A stretch of DNA of 64,000 nucleotides from DASYKS01 sp031404815 (GCA_031404815.1 JANNIH010000075.1:1-64000); one strand, 5' to 3'; counted from the first letter of the stretch, positions 26,994 to 35,929 are shown. The notes: generated from the sequence alone by a model not told the origin. A program made the numbers and translations.

Positions 26994-27494
26994 ATGATCC
27001 ACGAAAACGAAAGCGAGAAGCGGGCGATCTATCGCGACGCACTCGCGGAGATCGACTCTCTCCTCACCGACCTCCTCGACCCGATCGCCGCCATGGCTTC
27101 CGCTGCATCGGCTCTCCACGCCCGTATTCCGGCCGCCAGCTGGACCGGCTTCTATCGCGTTGTCGCACCCGAGCTGTTGCGCGTCGGACCTTACCAAGGG
27201 GGAATCGGCTGCCTCGAAATCCCTTTTTCACGCGGCGTCTGCGGCGCGGCGGCCCGCGAGCGGAACACTCAGTTGGTCCAAGATGTCCATGCATTTCCCG
27301 GCCATATCGCCTGCGACGAATCGGCCCGTTCGGAAATCGTGGTGCCGGTGTTCGATCGCGCGGGAGCGCTGGTGGCCGTGCTCGATGTCGATTCGCGCGA
27401 GCCGGCCGCATTCGACGAGATCGATCGAGAAGGACTGGAACCGATCGCCGCACGGGTCGGCCGCAGCTGGCCGGTCGCGACCGATCGGTATTAG
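26994..27494 (+). CDS. msrC: Free methionine-(R)-sulfoxide reductase (GAF domain)
   Basis: A 166-residue GAF-domain enzyme of the fRMsr family, reducing free Met-R-sulfoxide. The three family cysteines are visible: GPYQGGIGCLEIP, RGVCGAAARE and FPGHIACDESARSEIVVPV. Length is typical. It converges on the sigma54 regulator gene, with which it overlaps by 4 bp at the stops. It suits a set of stress genes nearby (hsp20, lon, dnaK). Confidence 0.9.
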   Translation: MIHENESEKRAIYRDALAEIDSLLTDLLDPIAAMASAASALHARIPAASWTGFYRVVAPELLRVGPYQGGIGCLEIPFSRGVCGAAARERNTQLVQDVHAFPGHIACDESARSEIVVPVFDRAGALVAVLDVDSREPAAFDEIDREGLEPIAARVGRSWPVATDRY

Positions 27495-30400
27495 AAGTCG
27501 TCGAGCCGAAGCTCGCGCACCAGATAGGAAAGCGCCTGACGACTGAGCCCGAGAATCCGCGCAGCCCCGGTGCGCTGGCCTCCCGAAGCCACCAGGGCGT
27601 CGCGCACCAGGCGACGGCGCACCTCGTCGACCTGGCGATGATAAGCCCCCACCGGTGCCGCCTCGGGCTCGGCCTCGATCTCCAGATGCTCAGGGAGGAT
27701 CTCGCCCCCATCTCCGGCGAGCAGGCAGGCGACGCGGATCACATTCTCCAGCTCGCGCACATTCCCTGGCCAGCGATGTTGCACCAGCCGGGCGGTGGCC
27801 GCGGCGCCAAGGAAGGGCGCTCGCTCAAACCCTGATCGATTCGCCTCCTTTTCGATCAGGTGCGCCGCGAGCAGGGCGACATCTTCTCCCCGTTCGGAAA
27901 GCGGCGGCAGGGTCACGCTCGCACCGCGCAAACGAAAGAAAAGGTCTTGGCGAAACGTTCCGAGGGCGACCGCTTGCGCCAGATCGCGATGGGTCGCTGC
28001 GACCACTCGGACATCGACTTTGCGCGGCAGGCTTTCGCCGAGGCGGCGGATCTCTCCTTCCTGTAAAACGCGCAGCAACATGCCCTGCGCCACCAGCGGC
28101 AGATCACCGATCTCGTCGAGAAAGACGGTTCCCCCTTGGGCGGTTTCGAACACCCCCAGCCGTTCGCGGTCAGCGCCGGTGAAGGCGCCGCGCGCATGCC
28201 CGAACAGATCCGAAAGCAGCAGCGTCTCGGAAAGCGCAGCGCAGTTGACCGGGACGTACGGCCCTCGATGGCGCGGACTGCGGCGGTGAATCTCACGCGC
28301 TGCGAGTTCCTTGCCGGTGCCGCTTTGCCCGAGCACGAGGATCGCAAGGTCGCCCGGAGCGAGCCGCACGATCCTTTCGAACACCGCGAGCAATGCCGGG
28401 CTTTCGCCAATCCAACCGGCCGGGCGCCCGGGAGATTTCCCGGTCGGCTGAGCGGGCGGGCGGGGCGCCGGAGGGCCGAACCGGTCGGGCGATCGCTCCG
28501 GCGAACGCGGCGCGAGTTCCCGCCGCAGCAACGCGAACAGAGCGGAGACCGGTTCGTCGATTCTGGCGGCGCCGAGAATCAGGAGCCCTGGTCCGCAGGG
28601 CCCGGACAGCTCTACCGCACCCCCCGCTCCAGCCACCAAAACGGACGGTTCGACCCCCACTTTTGAACCCGGTCTCTGCGCTCCGACCTCGAGGAGCAAC
28701 CGAGCCTCGGGAATGCCGAACGCGACGAACAACGATTCGAGCGCGAGCGGATCGGTTGCGCTCGTTCGTTCGTTGAGCAGCCAAGATTCGAGCGCGACCC
28801 AAGGGCCGCGGTCGCGCGCTTCGAGCCATTCGGCGAAGCGCCCCGCCCCCTGGCGGCGAAGGATCTCGGCGGCGCGCCTGCGGCGGGTTGGCGGCACGAT
28901 CTCCATTCCATCCGACCGCCGACGAAAAGAGTTTGTTGCGATCGATTCGAGGTCGAAAACCAATCGCGCCGCCCGTGCGGGTTCCAAGCGGTCGAGCGCG
29001 GTGGCATCCGCCTCGGGCTTCCGGTCGGCATCACCATGGGCTCCGAGCAGAGCCGCCGCAAACAGCTCGAACCAGGGGGTGCCGCTCGCGGCGGCGAGCG
29101 CCCGATCCCGCTCCCCGGCGAGTGCGAAGAGCGCCGGGATCTCCTCCGGTTCGAGCAGCCCATCGGCCCGATCGCCCGCCCCCTCCAGTTCGGCGGCGGC
29201 TTCCTCAGCCCGCCCCAACCAACCGAGCGCGCGCGCCGCGAGCACCGCAAGCTCTGGGGAACGCCAATCGCCACCGGAGCGACCGAGCAACGCCCGGGCG
29301 GCTTCAATGCGAGCGAGCGCCGCTTCGGGGCGCCCTCGCGCCAGATCGAGGCGGGCCTGAAGCTCCGCATCCTGAATCTGGCCGCGCAGATTGCCGGCCC
29401 GCCGATTCTCGGCCGCCGACGCTTCGAGGATCTCGCGCACCCCGGCGAGCCGGCCGCGACGCAGCCGCACCTCGGCCAGGTTGTAGAGCGCGAGCGTGGT
29501 CCGCCGCGGGCCGTCGCAGCCGGCGAGCAGGCGATGGACATGGAGAAACGCGCGCTCGGCTCCGGCGAGGTCGTCGCTCGCGGCGCGTGCGATTCCGAGG
29601 TCGTTCCAGAGCCCACCGGCCTCGAACCGGGGCAGGCCCCGACGCCCCGACCGAAGCGCCGCGGCGAAGCGCTCCGCCGCCTGACCCGCCCGCCCATCGG
29701 CGAGCGCCACCAGCCCGTGGGCCTGGTGCCGCCGCCAGGCGTCGCGCGGATCGCCCTCGACGCCATCGGCCTTGGCCAGGTGTCCGCGCGCAGCCTCCCG
29801 ATCGCCGCGGTCCCAGGCCGCCACCGCCGCAATCAACGCCGCCCGCGCGGCGAGCGCTCCGTCCGGTCCGCCGGCACCCTCTCGGTCGGCCATGGCGAGC
29901 GCGCGCTCCACCCAACGCGCCGCCGCATCCGCCTCGCCGGTGTTCGCGAACACCCGAGTCGCGAGGTCCGCAAGCTCCAGGGTCAGCTCCCGAGGGAGCG
30001 GAACCGTTTCGAGTCGGCGCAGCGCCGCCACCGTCGCCCCGAGGCGGCCGAGCCGGAGCTGGCAACGGGCCCGCAGGACCCGAGCTTCGAGAGCGCGGTC
30101 TTGGCCCAAGACGTCGAGCGCCCGTTCGAACCGACCGAGCGCATCGAGCGCACGGGCAAACGCCAACCGATCCGCCGCAAGCTGCGGCGGATGCCGTTCC
30201 CAGACCGAGACCGCGGCTCGAAACCGGCCGGAGGCCACGAGCTCATGCGGTTCACCGAGGGCGGTCGGATCGTGCCAGAGGTCGCGCGCCTCGGGCCCGC
30301 CGAGCAGCGCTTCGAGGGAAGCCAAGTCTCTGACCCGCGCCAGGACCCGGCGACGGAACGCACCCGATCCGGCGAGCCAGAGCCGACGCTCCAGAGGGGC

Positions 30401-30865
30401 GTCCGGAGCGATGGCCACCAGCCGCTCCCCCGCCAAGGCGGATCGGGCATCGGCGAACGCGGGGTCCCAAAGAAAAGGCGCCGAACCGAGCACCTGGGCG
30501 ACCGCTTCGTCGGCGGGGATCGGCGCCAGATCGAGCGCCCAGGCACTTTCGAGCGCCCGCGCCGCGCGGCGCCCTTCGCCCCGACCGCGCACCCCGGCCG
30601 CGCCGAAGCAACGCACGAGGAGATCGCGCAGCAGCCCTTGGACCGGCCCGAGGCGCCCCGGCCGCGCGGTCACCCCTCCGAGGCGACCGTTGGCACCGAC
30701 CCGCGCGCCGACCCAACCTTCGGGGAGATGCCATCCCGCCCCTTGAAGGTGCGCGAGCAGAGCGCTCCCTTGGAGCACCACGGCGAGCCGTTGCCGGTCG
30801 GAGAGGAGCACCGTTTCGAGCGGCGCGCCCGAGCTGGGGCACAGAGTCGAATGGATCAGCTGCAC
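27491..30865 (-). CDS. Sigma54-dependent transcriptional activator with large TPR-like N-terminal half
   Basis: A 1124-residue regulator with GTG start. About 800 N-terminal residues are alanine/arginine-rich helical repeats of TPR type, with no receiver or PAS domain. The AAA+ domain near residues 825-1060 carries Walker A GQSGTGKE, GAFTGAD for sigma54 contact, GGTVFLDEIGDLP (Walker B) and WPGNVRELENVI. The C-terminus has a Fis-type HTH (RTGAARILGLSRQALSYLV). The input is presumably a ligand or protein sensed by the TPR part. A 206-bp copy of its 5' end lies at 38125-38330. Confidence 0.9.
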   Translation of the reverse strand: MQLIHSTLCPSSGAPLETVLLSDRQRLAVVLQGSALLAHLQGAGWHLPEGWVGARVGANGRLGGVTARPGRLGPVQGLLRDLLVRCFGAAGVRGRGEGRRAARALESAWALDLAPIPADEAVAQVLGSAPFLWDPAFADARSALAGERLVAIAPDAPLERRLWLAGSGAFRRRVLARVRDLASLEALLGGPEARDLWHDPTALGEPHELVASGRFRAAVSVWERHPPQLAADRLAFARALDALGRFERALDVLGQDRALEARVLRARCQLRLGRLGATVAALRRLETVPLPRELTLELADLATRVFANTGEADAAARWVERALAMADREGAGGPDGALAARAALIAAVAAWDRGDREAARGHLAKADGVEGDPRDAWRRHQAHGLVALADGRAGQAAERFAAALRSGRRGLPRFEAGGLWNDLGIARAASDDLAGAERAFLHVHRLLAGCDGPRRTTLALYNLAEVRLRRGRLAGVREILEASAAENRRAGNLRGQIQDAELQARLDLARGRPEAALARIEAARALLGRSGGDWRSPELAVLAARALGWLGRAEEAAAELEGAGDRADGLLEPEEIPALFALAGERDRALAAASGTPWFELFAAALLGAHGDADRKPEADATALDRLEPARAARLVFDLESIATNSFRRRSDGMEIVPPTRRRRAAEILRRQGAGRFAEWLEARDRGPWVALESWLLNERTSATDPLALESLFVAFGIPEARLLLEVGAQRPGSKVGVEPSVLVAGAGGAVELSGPCGPGLLILGAARIDEPVSALFALLRRELAPRSPERSPDRFGPPAPRPPAQPTGKSPGRPAGWIGESPALLAVFERIVRLAPGDLAILVLGQSGTGKELAAREIHRRSPRHRGPYVPVNCAALSETLLLSDLFGHARGAFTGADRERLGVFETAQGGTVFLDEIGDLPLVAQGMLLRVLQEGEIRRLGESLPRKVDVRVVAATHRDLAQAVALGTFRQDLFFRLRGASVTLPPLSERGEDVALLAAHLIEKEANRSGFERAPFLGAAATARLVQHRWPGNVRELENVIRVACLLAGDGGEILPEHLEIEAEPEAAPVGAYHRQVDEVRRRLVRDALVASGGQRTGAARILGLSRQALSYLVRELRLDDF

Positions 30866-30917
30866 GACACGTTTCCTCGGATCGGAAAAATCGCGCGAAG
30901 ACTACCACTCCGGCCCG
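30712..30917 (-). repeat. 5' end of the sigma54 activator, duplicated at 38125-38330
   Basis: The segment spans about 50 codons and 52 bp upstream of the GTG start. It matches 38125-38330 without gaps (offset 7413), with about ten differences. This copy belongs to the intact gene. Confidence 0.9.
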
Positions 30918-31423
30918 GGCAAAAGTCCATGCGGCGGCAAGAAACTTCCTTCGAGGAGGGCGCTAGCCTTCCTCCGGACCGAGGGCAGGCTCGCAGGCCT
31001 GTGCCCTTACGTTCCGATCGGCGCCGAAAACTGACGGCGCCCTTTGGGGCGGTCAAGGTGAGGGGGCCGGTGCGGTGAAGGCCCCGAACGGTTCGCCGAC
31101 AAAGCCTGTTGCAGTCGGCGGACGGAGGCGCCGCCCTCGGCGTTTCAAAATGCACCGTACCTCAACTTCACATTGTCCAGCCCGCAGGCCAATGTGCTGA
31201 CCACCACGATCGACTGGGCGGACCTTTTGAAGGATACGGCGTTGAATGTGCCGTAGGGGCTGATACAAGTGGCACTACCCGGTACGCCGCATCCCCCTAC
31301 AGCGCCGGGTGCGGCAACAACAGCCAAGCGGTCCTCAACTCCCACAAGGTATCGGGATGGCAGAATTCAATCGCGAACGAGCTGCGGGCGGCAGGGGACG
31401 TCGATGCGGCTCCCGTCCGAGCG
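30918..31423. other. Intergenic stretch with possible coding remnant
   Basis: No confident gene. Near 31000 two GC-rich hairpins are possible, including GGCGCC pairs around 31019-31045. On the plus strand, about 31148-31258 reads NAPYLNFTLSSPQANVLTTT in a frame that soon stops, which looks like a decayed gene tail. On the minus strand a 66-codon frame (31145-31345) has no convincing ribosome site. I could not assign either. Confidence 0.3.
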
Positions 31424-32890
31424 TCAACCAATCGGAACGCGAGGCCGCTTCGCCAGGTCGCGGGCGGCTTGGCGGGCGAGCGCGGCGGTGGCGGTGTCTT
31501 GGACTACGGCGTCGAGGAACAGCTTGAGCGCCACGTGCGCTTCGCGGTGGAGCTGCTCGCTCTCGAAGGTCTTCCTCATCTCGCGCACCATGGCGCGCAC
31601 TTCAGCCCCGCGCCCCTCGCCCAGCAGAAGCGCCGCTTCTTCGAGACCCACGAGCGCCGCGTCGAGCGCCAGGCCGCGCTCCGCGAAGGCTCTCCGTACG
31701 GGAGGGTAGAGGGCGAGCGCTTCGGCCGTACGCCCGCTCGCGGCACAGATCCAGGCGGCCAGCCAATCGACGCGCAGGAGGTCGAGCTCTTTGCCCAGCT
31801 CGCCGGCCAAAGAGCGGATCTCGGGCAGCAGCGCCTCGGCCTCCGCAGGCCGGTCGAGGTGGAGCAGGTTGGTGGCCAAGTTGAACCGGAGGACACAGCG
31901 CGGACGGATTTCAGCGCCCGCATCAATGAGTGGCGCGGCCTCGCGCAGGGTGGCGACCGCCGCCGCCGGGTCGCCCTTCTGTTCGAGCGTGAAGGCGCGG
32001 TTGAGCAGCAGCCGGCCGCGAAGCGGCCCCTCGCCTTCGAGCGCCTGGGCGCGATCGTGGTGTTCGAGCGCCTGGCGGAACTTCCGCTGGTCGCGGAACA
32101 ACGACGCTTCGAGGTCGAGCGCGCGGACTTCCGACAGCAAGCCCGGGTCGTCGGCGGCGCCGCGATCGAACCGCCCGCGGGCGTGGCGCATCGTGATTTC
32201 GGCGCTTTGGGGCTGGTTGGCGACGCGGATCGCGTTGGCCAAGAACAGGCCCGCGTAGCCGCAGACGCGCTCGCGCCACCCCTCGTTGCCGGGAACCCGC
32301 TCCGCCACCTGCACCGCGAGCCGCGCGAGGTCGAGCGCCTCGCGCGCTGTGGCGCTCGCCTCGTCCGCGCTCGCTTCGCAGAGGATTTCCACCAGGGGCC
32401 ACCACCAAAACGAGGGGAGGGCCTCAACCAGCAGGCGCCGTCGCTCGGCCGAATGGGGTTCCAGGCGCAGCCAGAGCGCGAGGCCCAACGGGCGCTCTTC
32501 CGCGCTCGGCCCGGCGGGTACTGCGGTGGCGCCGCCCAAGCCGCAGAGGGCCGGCGCCATGGCGGCGGCGGCGCGGCGCCCCGCCTCCGGTCCCAACCCC
32601 AATCCCGATTCAAGCTCCGGCAATCGGCTCGGCTCGAAAGGTTCGCCGCTCCGGCCGGCCAGCTCGCGATCGGCCTGGACCACGCTCTCCAAGAAGCCCA
32701 ACCGGCGCCGGGCCGCGGCGGCGATCCGTTCGAGTTGCGGGCGCTCGGGGGTCACCTCGCCCCGTTCGTAGTCCGAGATCTGGCTGGCGTGCATCGCCGC
32801 ACGCTCCGCCAGCTCCCCCTGATCGAGCCCGGCGAGCGCCCGGGCGACCCTCACCATCACCGCCGACGGCTTGTCTTTCTTCTCGTCCAT
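31424..32890 (-). CDS. XRE-HTH regulator with TPR domain, copy 1
   Basis: A 488-residue protein. Residues about 10-65 are an XRE/Cro HTH (LDQGELAERAAMHASQISDY, ERGEVTP). The remaining 400 residues are helical TPR-like repeats (FLANAIRVANQ, LLLNRAFTLEQKGDPAAAVA, RFNLATNLLHLDRPAEAEAL). The layout is that of RRNPP-type peptide receptors (Rap/NprR/PlcR), though those are described in Gram-positives. It is paralogous to the regulator at 33515 and has the same length. ATG 32890 is chosen by the HTH start. It diverges from the peptide gene at 33021. Confidence 0.82.
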   Translation of the reverse strand: MDEKKDKPSAVMVRVARALAGLDQGELAERAAMHASQISDYERGEVTPERPQLERIAAAARRRLGFLESVVQADRELAGRSGEPFEPSRLPELESGLGLGPEAGRRAAAAMAPALCGLGGATAVPAGPSAEERPLGLALWLRLEPHSAERRRLLVEALPSFWWWPLVEILCEASADEASATAREALDLARLAVQVAERVPGNEGWRERVCGYAGLFLANAIRVANQPQSAEITMRHARGRFDRGAADDPGLLSEVRALDLEASLFRDQRKFRQALEHHDRAQALEGEGPLRGRLLLNRAFTLEQKGDPAAAVATLREAAPLIDAGAEIRPRCVLRFNLATNLLHLDRPAEAEALLPEIRSLAGELGKELDLLRVDWLAAWICAASGRTAEALALYPPVRRAFAERGLALDAALVGLEEAALLLGEGRGAEVRAMVREMRKTFESEQLHREAHVALKLFLDAVVQDTATAALARQAARDLAKRPRVPIG

Positions 32891-32934
32891 GATCAGCCTC
32901 CCCGAACGGTCCACCGATGCCGCATGATCCCCAG

Positions 32935-32969
32935 GGCGACAAAGTTCGGCGCATCCGTTCGCCAACTTT
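32935..32969. promoter_or_regulatory. Shared 17-bp motif and inverted repeat in the divergent promoter region
   Basis: GGCGACAAAGTTCGGCG at 32935-32951 recurs with one mismatch on the opposite strand at 35074-35090, upstream of the second XRE-TPR gene. It overlaps an inverted repeat: AAAGTTCGGCG (32941-32951), 8 bp, then CGCCAACTTT (32960-32969), perfect except for one missing base. It lies between divergent regulator 1 and the peptide gene, so an operator for one or both regulators is likely. Confidence 0.5.
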
Positions 32970-33020
32970 CGCGCGGGCCGGACTCAACCGGCACCGTCGT
33001 TCGCGCCCGGGAGAATCCTC

Positions 33021-33419
33021 ATGGCCCGCTCGAAGATCTTCGGTCCCCTCGTACTCGCCCTGCTGCTCGCCACACCCGCAACCGCCTCGGCCGGCACCTT
33101 CGCTCGCGGTGCGGGCGATTGGTCCACCTGGATGCGTTCGATGTGGGCGACGATCGGCTGCATTATCGACCTCGGCGGTACTTGCGCACAAGGGCCGAAA
33201 TCCACCATCGGCGGTGGAATCGATCCGGGTGGCCAATGCGGCGGCGCCCCCGCCCCGGCCGAGATCGGCTGCGGTCTCGATCCGGGTGGCCACTGCGGCA
33301 ACGCCCCCGCCCCGGCCGAGATCGGCTGCGGTCTCGATCCGAACGGGCACTGCGGCAGCGCGCCCGCCCCGGCCGAGATCGGCTGCATCCTCGATCCCGG
33401 CGGGCGCTGCCGCGGTTGA
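33021..33419 (+). CDS. Small Sec-exported cysteine-repeat peptide precursor
   Basis: A 132-residue protein. Residues 1-24 are a signal peptide with a Leu/Ala core and ASA cleavage site. After a short linker come five repeats starting at residues 45, 63, 82, 101 and 120, with consensus IGCGLDPGGHCGNAPAPAE. The Cys pairs are spaced Cx7C (47/55, 84/92, 103/111, 122/130); repeat 2 has Gly65 in place of the first Cys. GGGAGA precedes ATG. It lies between two XRE-TPR regulators. A processed signal or modified peptide is plausible; a small disulfide-rich surface protein is the alternative. No family is recognised. Confidence 0.75.
   Translation: MARSKIFGPLVLALLLATPATASAGTFARGAGDWSTWMRSMWATIGCIIDLGGTCAQGPKSTIGGGIDPGGQCGGAPAPAEIGCGLDPGGHCGNAPAPAEIGCGLDPNGHCGSAPAPAEIGCILDPGGRCRG
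33153..33416 (+). repeat. 57-bp in-frame tandem repeats in the peptide gene
   Basis: Repeat starts lie at 33153, 33207, 33264, 33321 and 33378. The middle three are full 57-bp units, the first is 54 bp and the last is partial. The repeats at 33264 and 33321 are nearly identical, pointing to recent duplication. Confidence 0.85.
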
Positions 33420-33514
33420 TGATCAGAGAGCCAGGTTCCGGAGGACCTTCGACCGAGGGCCCTCCGGGGCCAAGTTGGGGGGCCGACCGATAGGCAGCGA
33501 ACCGGTGCCGATTC

Positions 33515-34981
33515 TCAGCGGCGCGCGCCCCGAGAACGGACCCACGCGCGCGCCGCCTCTCGGGCGAGCGCCGCGGTCGCGGATTCGTGTTCGGCCGCTT
33601 CGAGGAATAGGCGTAAGGAAGCCAGCCCTTCGCCTGAGAGTCCGTAGGCGGCAAACAGGGGAACCAGCTCGGCGGTGAGCCGCTTGACCCGGCCGTGGCG
33701 TCCGGCTTCGAGATGAAGGGCGGCGGCTTCCAATCCGGCGAGCGCCGCATCTGCGCCCTGGTTCAAGCGACTGAATTCGCCCACCAGGCTTTCGTACGCG
33801 ACGATCGCCTCCCGAACGCGACCGGAAGCTTCTTCGACTCGGCCCTCCAACCAGCGCAGGCGAAGGAGGTCGAGTTCTTTGCCGAGCTGGACCGCCAGTG
33901 CGCGAACCTGGGGAAGAAGCGCACGCGCTTCTTCGGTGCGGCCCAGGCTCAGAAAGTTGACCACAAGGTTGAAACGGAGCACCAACCGGTCCCGTTGCCC
34001 CTCGCCCCGATCGACGGCTGGAAGTGCCTCAATCAGATCTGCAAGCGCGGCTTCAGGATCCTCCATCACTTCCAACGTAAACGCACGGTTGAGCAGAAAC
34101 CGGCCGCGCAGCGCCTCTCGCCCCGCCGCCAGCGCCCGGTCATGGAGGGCGAGCGCCTTCGCGAACTCCCGCCGGTCGCGCCAGAGCGAGGCCTCCAAGT
34201 CCAGCAGACGCACCGGATCGAGCAGCCCTGGGTCGTCCTCCGCGCCGCGGGGGAACAGGTCGTTCGATCGGGCGAGGGCGCTGCGCGAGCGCTCGAAGTC
34301 GTTCGCCACCCGGCAGGCGCTGCTCAAGTAGCCCCAGGCGTACCCCTGCACCCGCGCGCGCCAACCGTCGCCGCCGGGGATGCGTTCGGCCACCCAGAGC
34401 GCCAGCTCGGCGAGCCGGATCGCCTCTTGGGCGGAATCGCTCGCCTCCACCCCGCTCTCGTGGCTGAGTCGCTCCATCAGCGCCCAGCTCCAGACCTCGG
34501 GGCCGTTCTCGACCACGAAGCGGCGCTCGGTGCCGCTCTTATCGGCGAGCCGACGCCAGAGCGCCGCGGCCTCCGCACGTTCCTCTTCCGCACGCCGCAG
34601 CCGGGTCTGCCCGAGCAGATGCGCCCGCAACTCCAGAGCCCCGGCGGCCACCGCCTCCTCGATGCGCTTTCGTTCGGCGGGGGTCGGCTCGGCGGGGCCG
34701 GCTCCGGTGCCCGTCGGCGCGATCACGGCTACGAAGGCCAGCGCCGCGGCGACGGCCCCGGGCGGGGCGGCCATCAAGGCCGCAAAGAATTCCAATCGTT
34801 CCCGGGTCAGGCGAATACCACGCCGACCGCCGACGGACGGGCGGGTGTCGCCCGACTCGATCTCCGACATCGCGCTGCGCGACAAGGAGGCCGCCCGGGC
34901 GAGCTGCGCCTGATCCCAGCCGAGGGCGATGCGCAGGAGCTTGAGCACGAGGTGAAGCGGCGGGCCGCTATGGGTAGGCAT
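33515..34981 (-). CDS. XRE-HTH regulator with TPR domain, copy 2
   Basis: A 488-residue paralogue of the protein at 31424-32890. The HTH (about 10-70) reads LGWDQAQLARAASLSRSAMS and EIESGDTRPS. The C-terminal 400 residues repeat the same TPR-like plan (YLSSACRVANDFERSRSALA, FLLNRAFTLEVMEDPEAALA, RFNLVVNFLSLGRTEEARAL). ATG 34981 is chosen; the frame is open 19 codons earlier. It converges on the peptide gene, whose stop is 95 bp from its own. The two regulators could recognise related signals. Confidence 0.82.
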   Translation of the reverse strand: MPTHSGPPLHLVLKLLRIALGWDQAQLARAASLSRSAMSEIESGDTRPSVGGRRGIRLTRERLEFFAALMAAPPGAVAAALAFVAVIAPTGTGAGPAEPTPAERKRIEEAVAAGALELRAHLLGQTRLRRAEEERAEAAALWRRLADKSGTERRFVVENGPEVWSWALMERLSHESGVEASDSAQEAIRLAELALWVAERIPGGDGWRARVQGYAWGYLSSACRVANDFERSRSALARSNDLFPRGAEDDPGLLDPVRLLDLEASLWRDRREFAKALALHDRALAAGREALRGRFLLNRAFTLEVMEDPEAALADLIEALPAVDRGEGQRDRLVLRFNLVVNFLSLGRTEEARALLPQVRALAVQLGKELDLLRLRWLEGRVEEASGRVREAIVAYESLVGEFSRLNQGADAALAGLEAAALHLEAGRHGRVKRLTAELVPLFAAYGLSGEGLASLRLFLEAAEHESATAALAREAARAWVRSRGARR

Positions 34982-35467
34982 GGGGTTGATCGCTCCTCTA
35001 TGAATGCAAGTTGCCGCAACCCCCTCTTTTAGGGACAAGAAACATCGAATTCCGGGAACTCAGGCACCGAAACGCTGAACTTTGTCGCCTCGGCGCCCGC
35101 GCCAGATCAGGAGTTGAACGCACCTTTAAATGTTTGACCCAGTCGCGGCTACCGTTCCATCCGTGGACACTCCTTTCGCCCCCGGGCGTCACTCACCCCC
35201 TCTCGTGCCCGAGGGTCAAGCGAATGCGTCGGCGCCGACACCGGCGCATTCGCCCTCTGTACAACTCGTTTGGCGGTCGATGGACCAGGCGGAGCGAACG
35301 GAAGAGGCCCCGGCTCGCTTGCGCTCGGGCCGTATGGCCATCGGCACGCAGGCTGCGGCGGCGGGAGATTTCGACATCGCAACGTTCGCATTCGCCCGTG
35401 ACGATCCCTCCGGACTACAGATCTTCCGCGACTTTCGGCCTTGTGAATCCAGTCCCCAGGATCCACC
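34982..35467. other. Intergenic region with hairpin, no confident gene
   Basis: This holds the promoter region of regulator 2 and probably that of the operon starting at 35468. A 12-bp stem with 8-base loop lies at 35221-35252 (CGAATGCGTCGG with CCGGCGCATTCG, one G-U). A 113-codon frame at 35130-35471 has atypical composition and no clear ribosome site; I do not call it. Confidence 0.5.
35074..35090 (-). promoter_or_regulatory. Second copy of the 17-bp motif, upstream of XRE-TPR 2
   Basis: The minus strand reads GGCGACAAAGTTCAGCG, one mismatch from the copy at 32935-32951. It faces regulator 2, 93 bp upstream of its ATG, as the first copy faces the peptide gene 69 bp before its ATG. This suggests that both genes share one controlling protein. 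Confidence 0.45.
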
Positions 35468-35929
35468 GTGACGCCACTCGGGAGTCACGAGCTCTCCCGG
35501 CTCCGGCGGTCGGCCGAGGAGCTCTTCGCCCGCGCCGAGGGGGCACGCGACCAGGTCGACCTCGAAGGGGCCGCGAGGCTGTTCGGGCGTGCTGCGGGAA
35601 CCTGGCGCTCGACCGGCGACGCCCTGGAAGCTGCGGATGCTTACCTCGAACTGGGCGCCGTGCTGGTGCGCCAGGGGCGGGGACGAATCCTGCCGGAGCT
35701 CGCCGAGCGCCTGCTGGGGCTCCTCAAGATCGATCCGTTGCCCGAAGGCGCCTTACTGAGGCTCCGGGTTTTCGCAGTCTTGATGGCGAAAGGCGCTACG
35801 GAGCGAGAAGCGGTTCTTGGCCTCGTCCGAGAGAGACGGCTTGCCAGATTCCGCACCGGTCAGGTGCACGTCCAAGAACAGCCGGCCGGGGAAGGAATCG
35901 GTAGCCGCCAAGGAGATGTTGTCTCATGA
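35468..35929 (+). CDS. Small TPR-like helical protein, first gene of a coupled operon
   Basis: A 153-residue protein with GTG start. Residues 8-75 form two to three antiparallel helices of TPR type (AEELFARAEGARDQVDLEGA, LEAADAYLELGAVLVRQGRG). The rest is helical, then a polar tail. No named family. Its stop overlaps the next start (ATGA). First of five genes chained by short overlaps or small gaps. Confidence 0.6.
   Translation: MTPLGSHELSRLRRSAEELFARAEGARDQVDLEGAARLFGRAAGTWRSTGDALEAADAYLELGAVLVRQGRGRILPELAERLLGLLKIDPLPEGALLRLRVFAVLMAKGATEREAVLGLVRERRLARFRTGQVHVQEQPAGEGIGSRQGDVVS

Noticed and set aside
29036..31078. 680-codon plus-strand open frame opposite the sigma54 activator
   Set aside because: Antisense shadow with no domain and skewed composition.
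31109..33493. 794-codon plus-strand open frame
   Set aside because: It is antisense to the XRE-TPR gene, whose protein has clear domains; long antisense frames are expected at this GC content.
35130..35471. 113-codon frame upstream of the five-gene operon
   Set aside because: No ribosome site, composition unlike neighbours, no conserved pattern; kept as intergenic.
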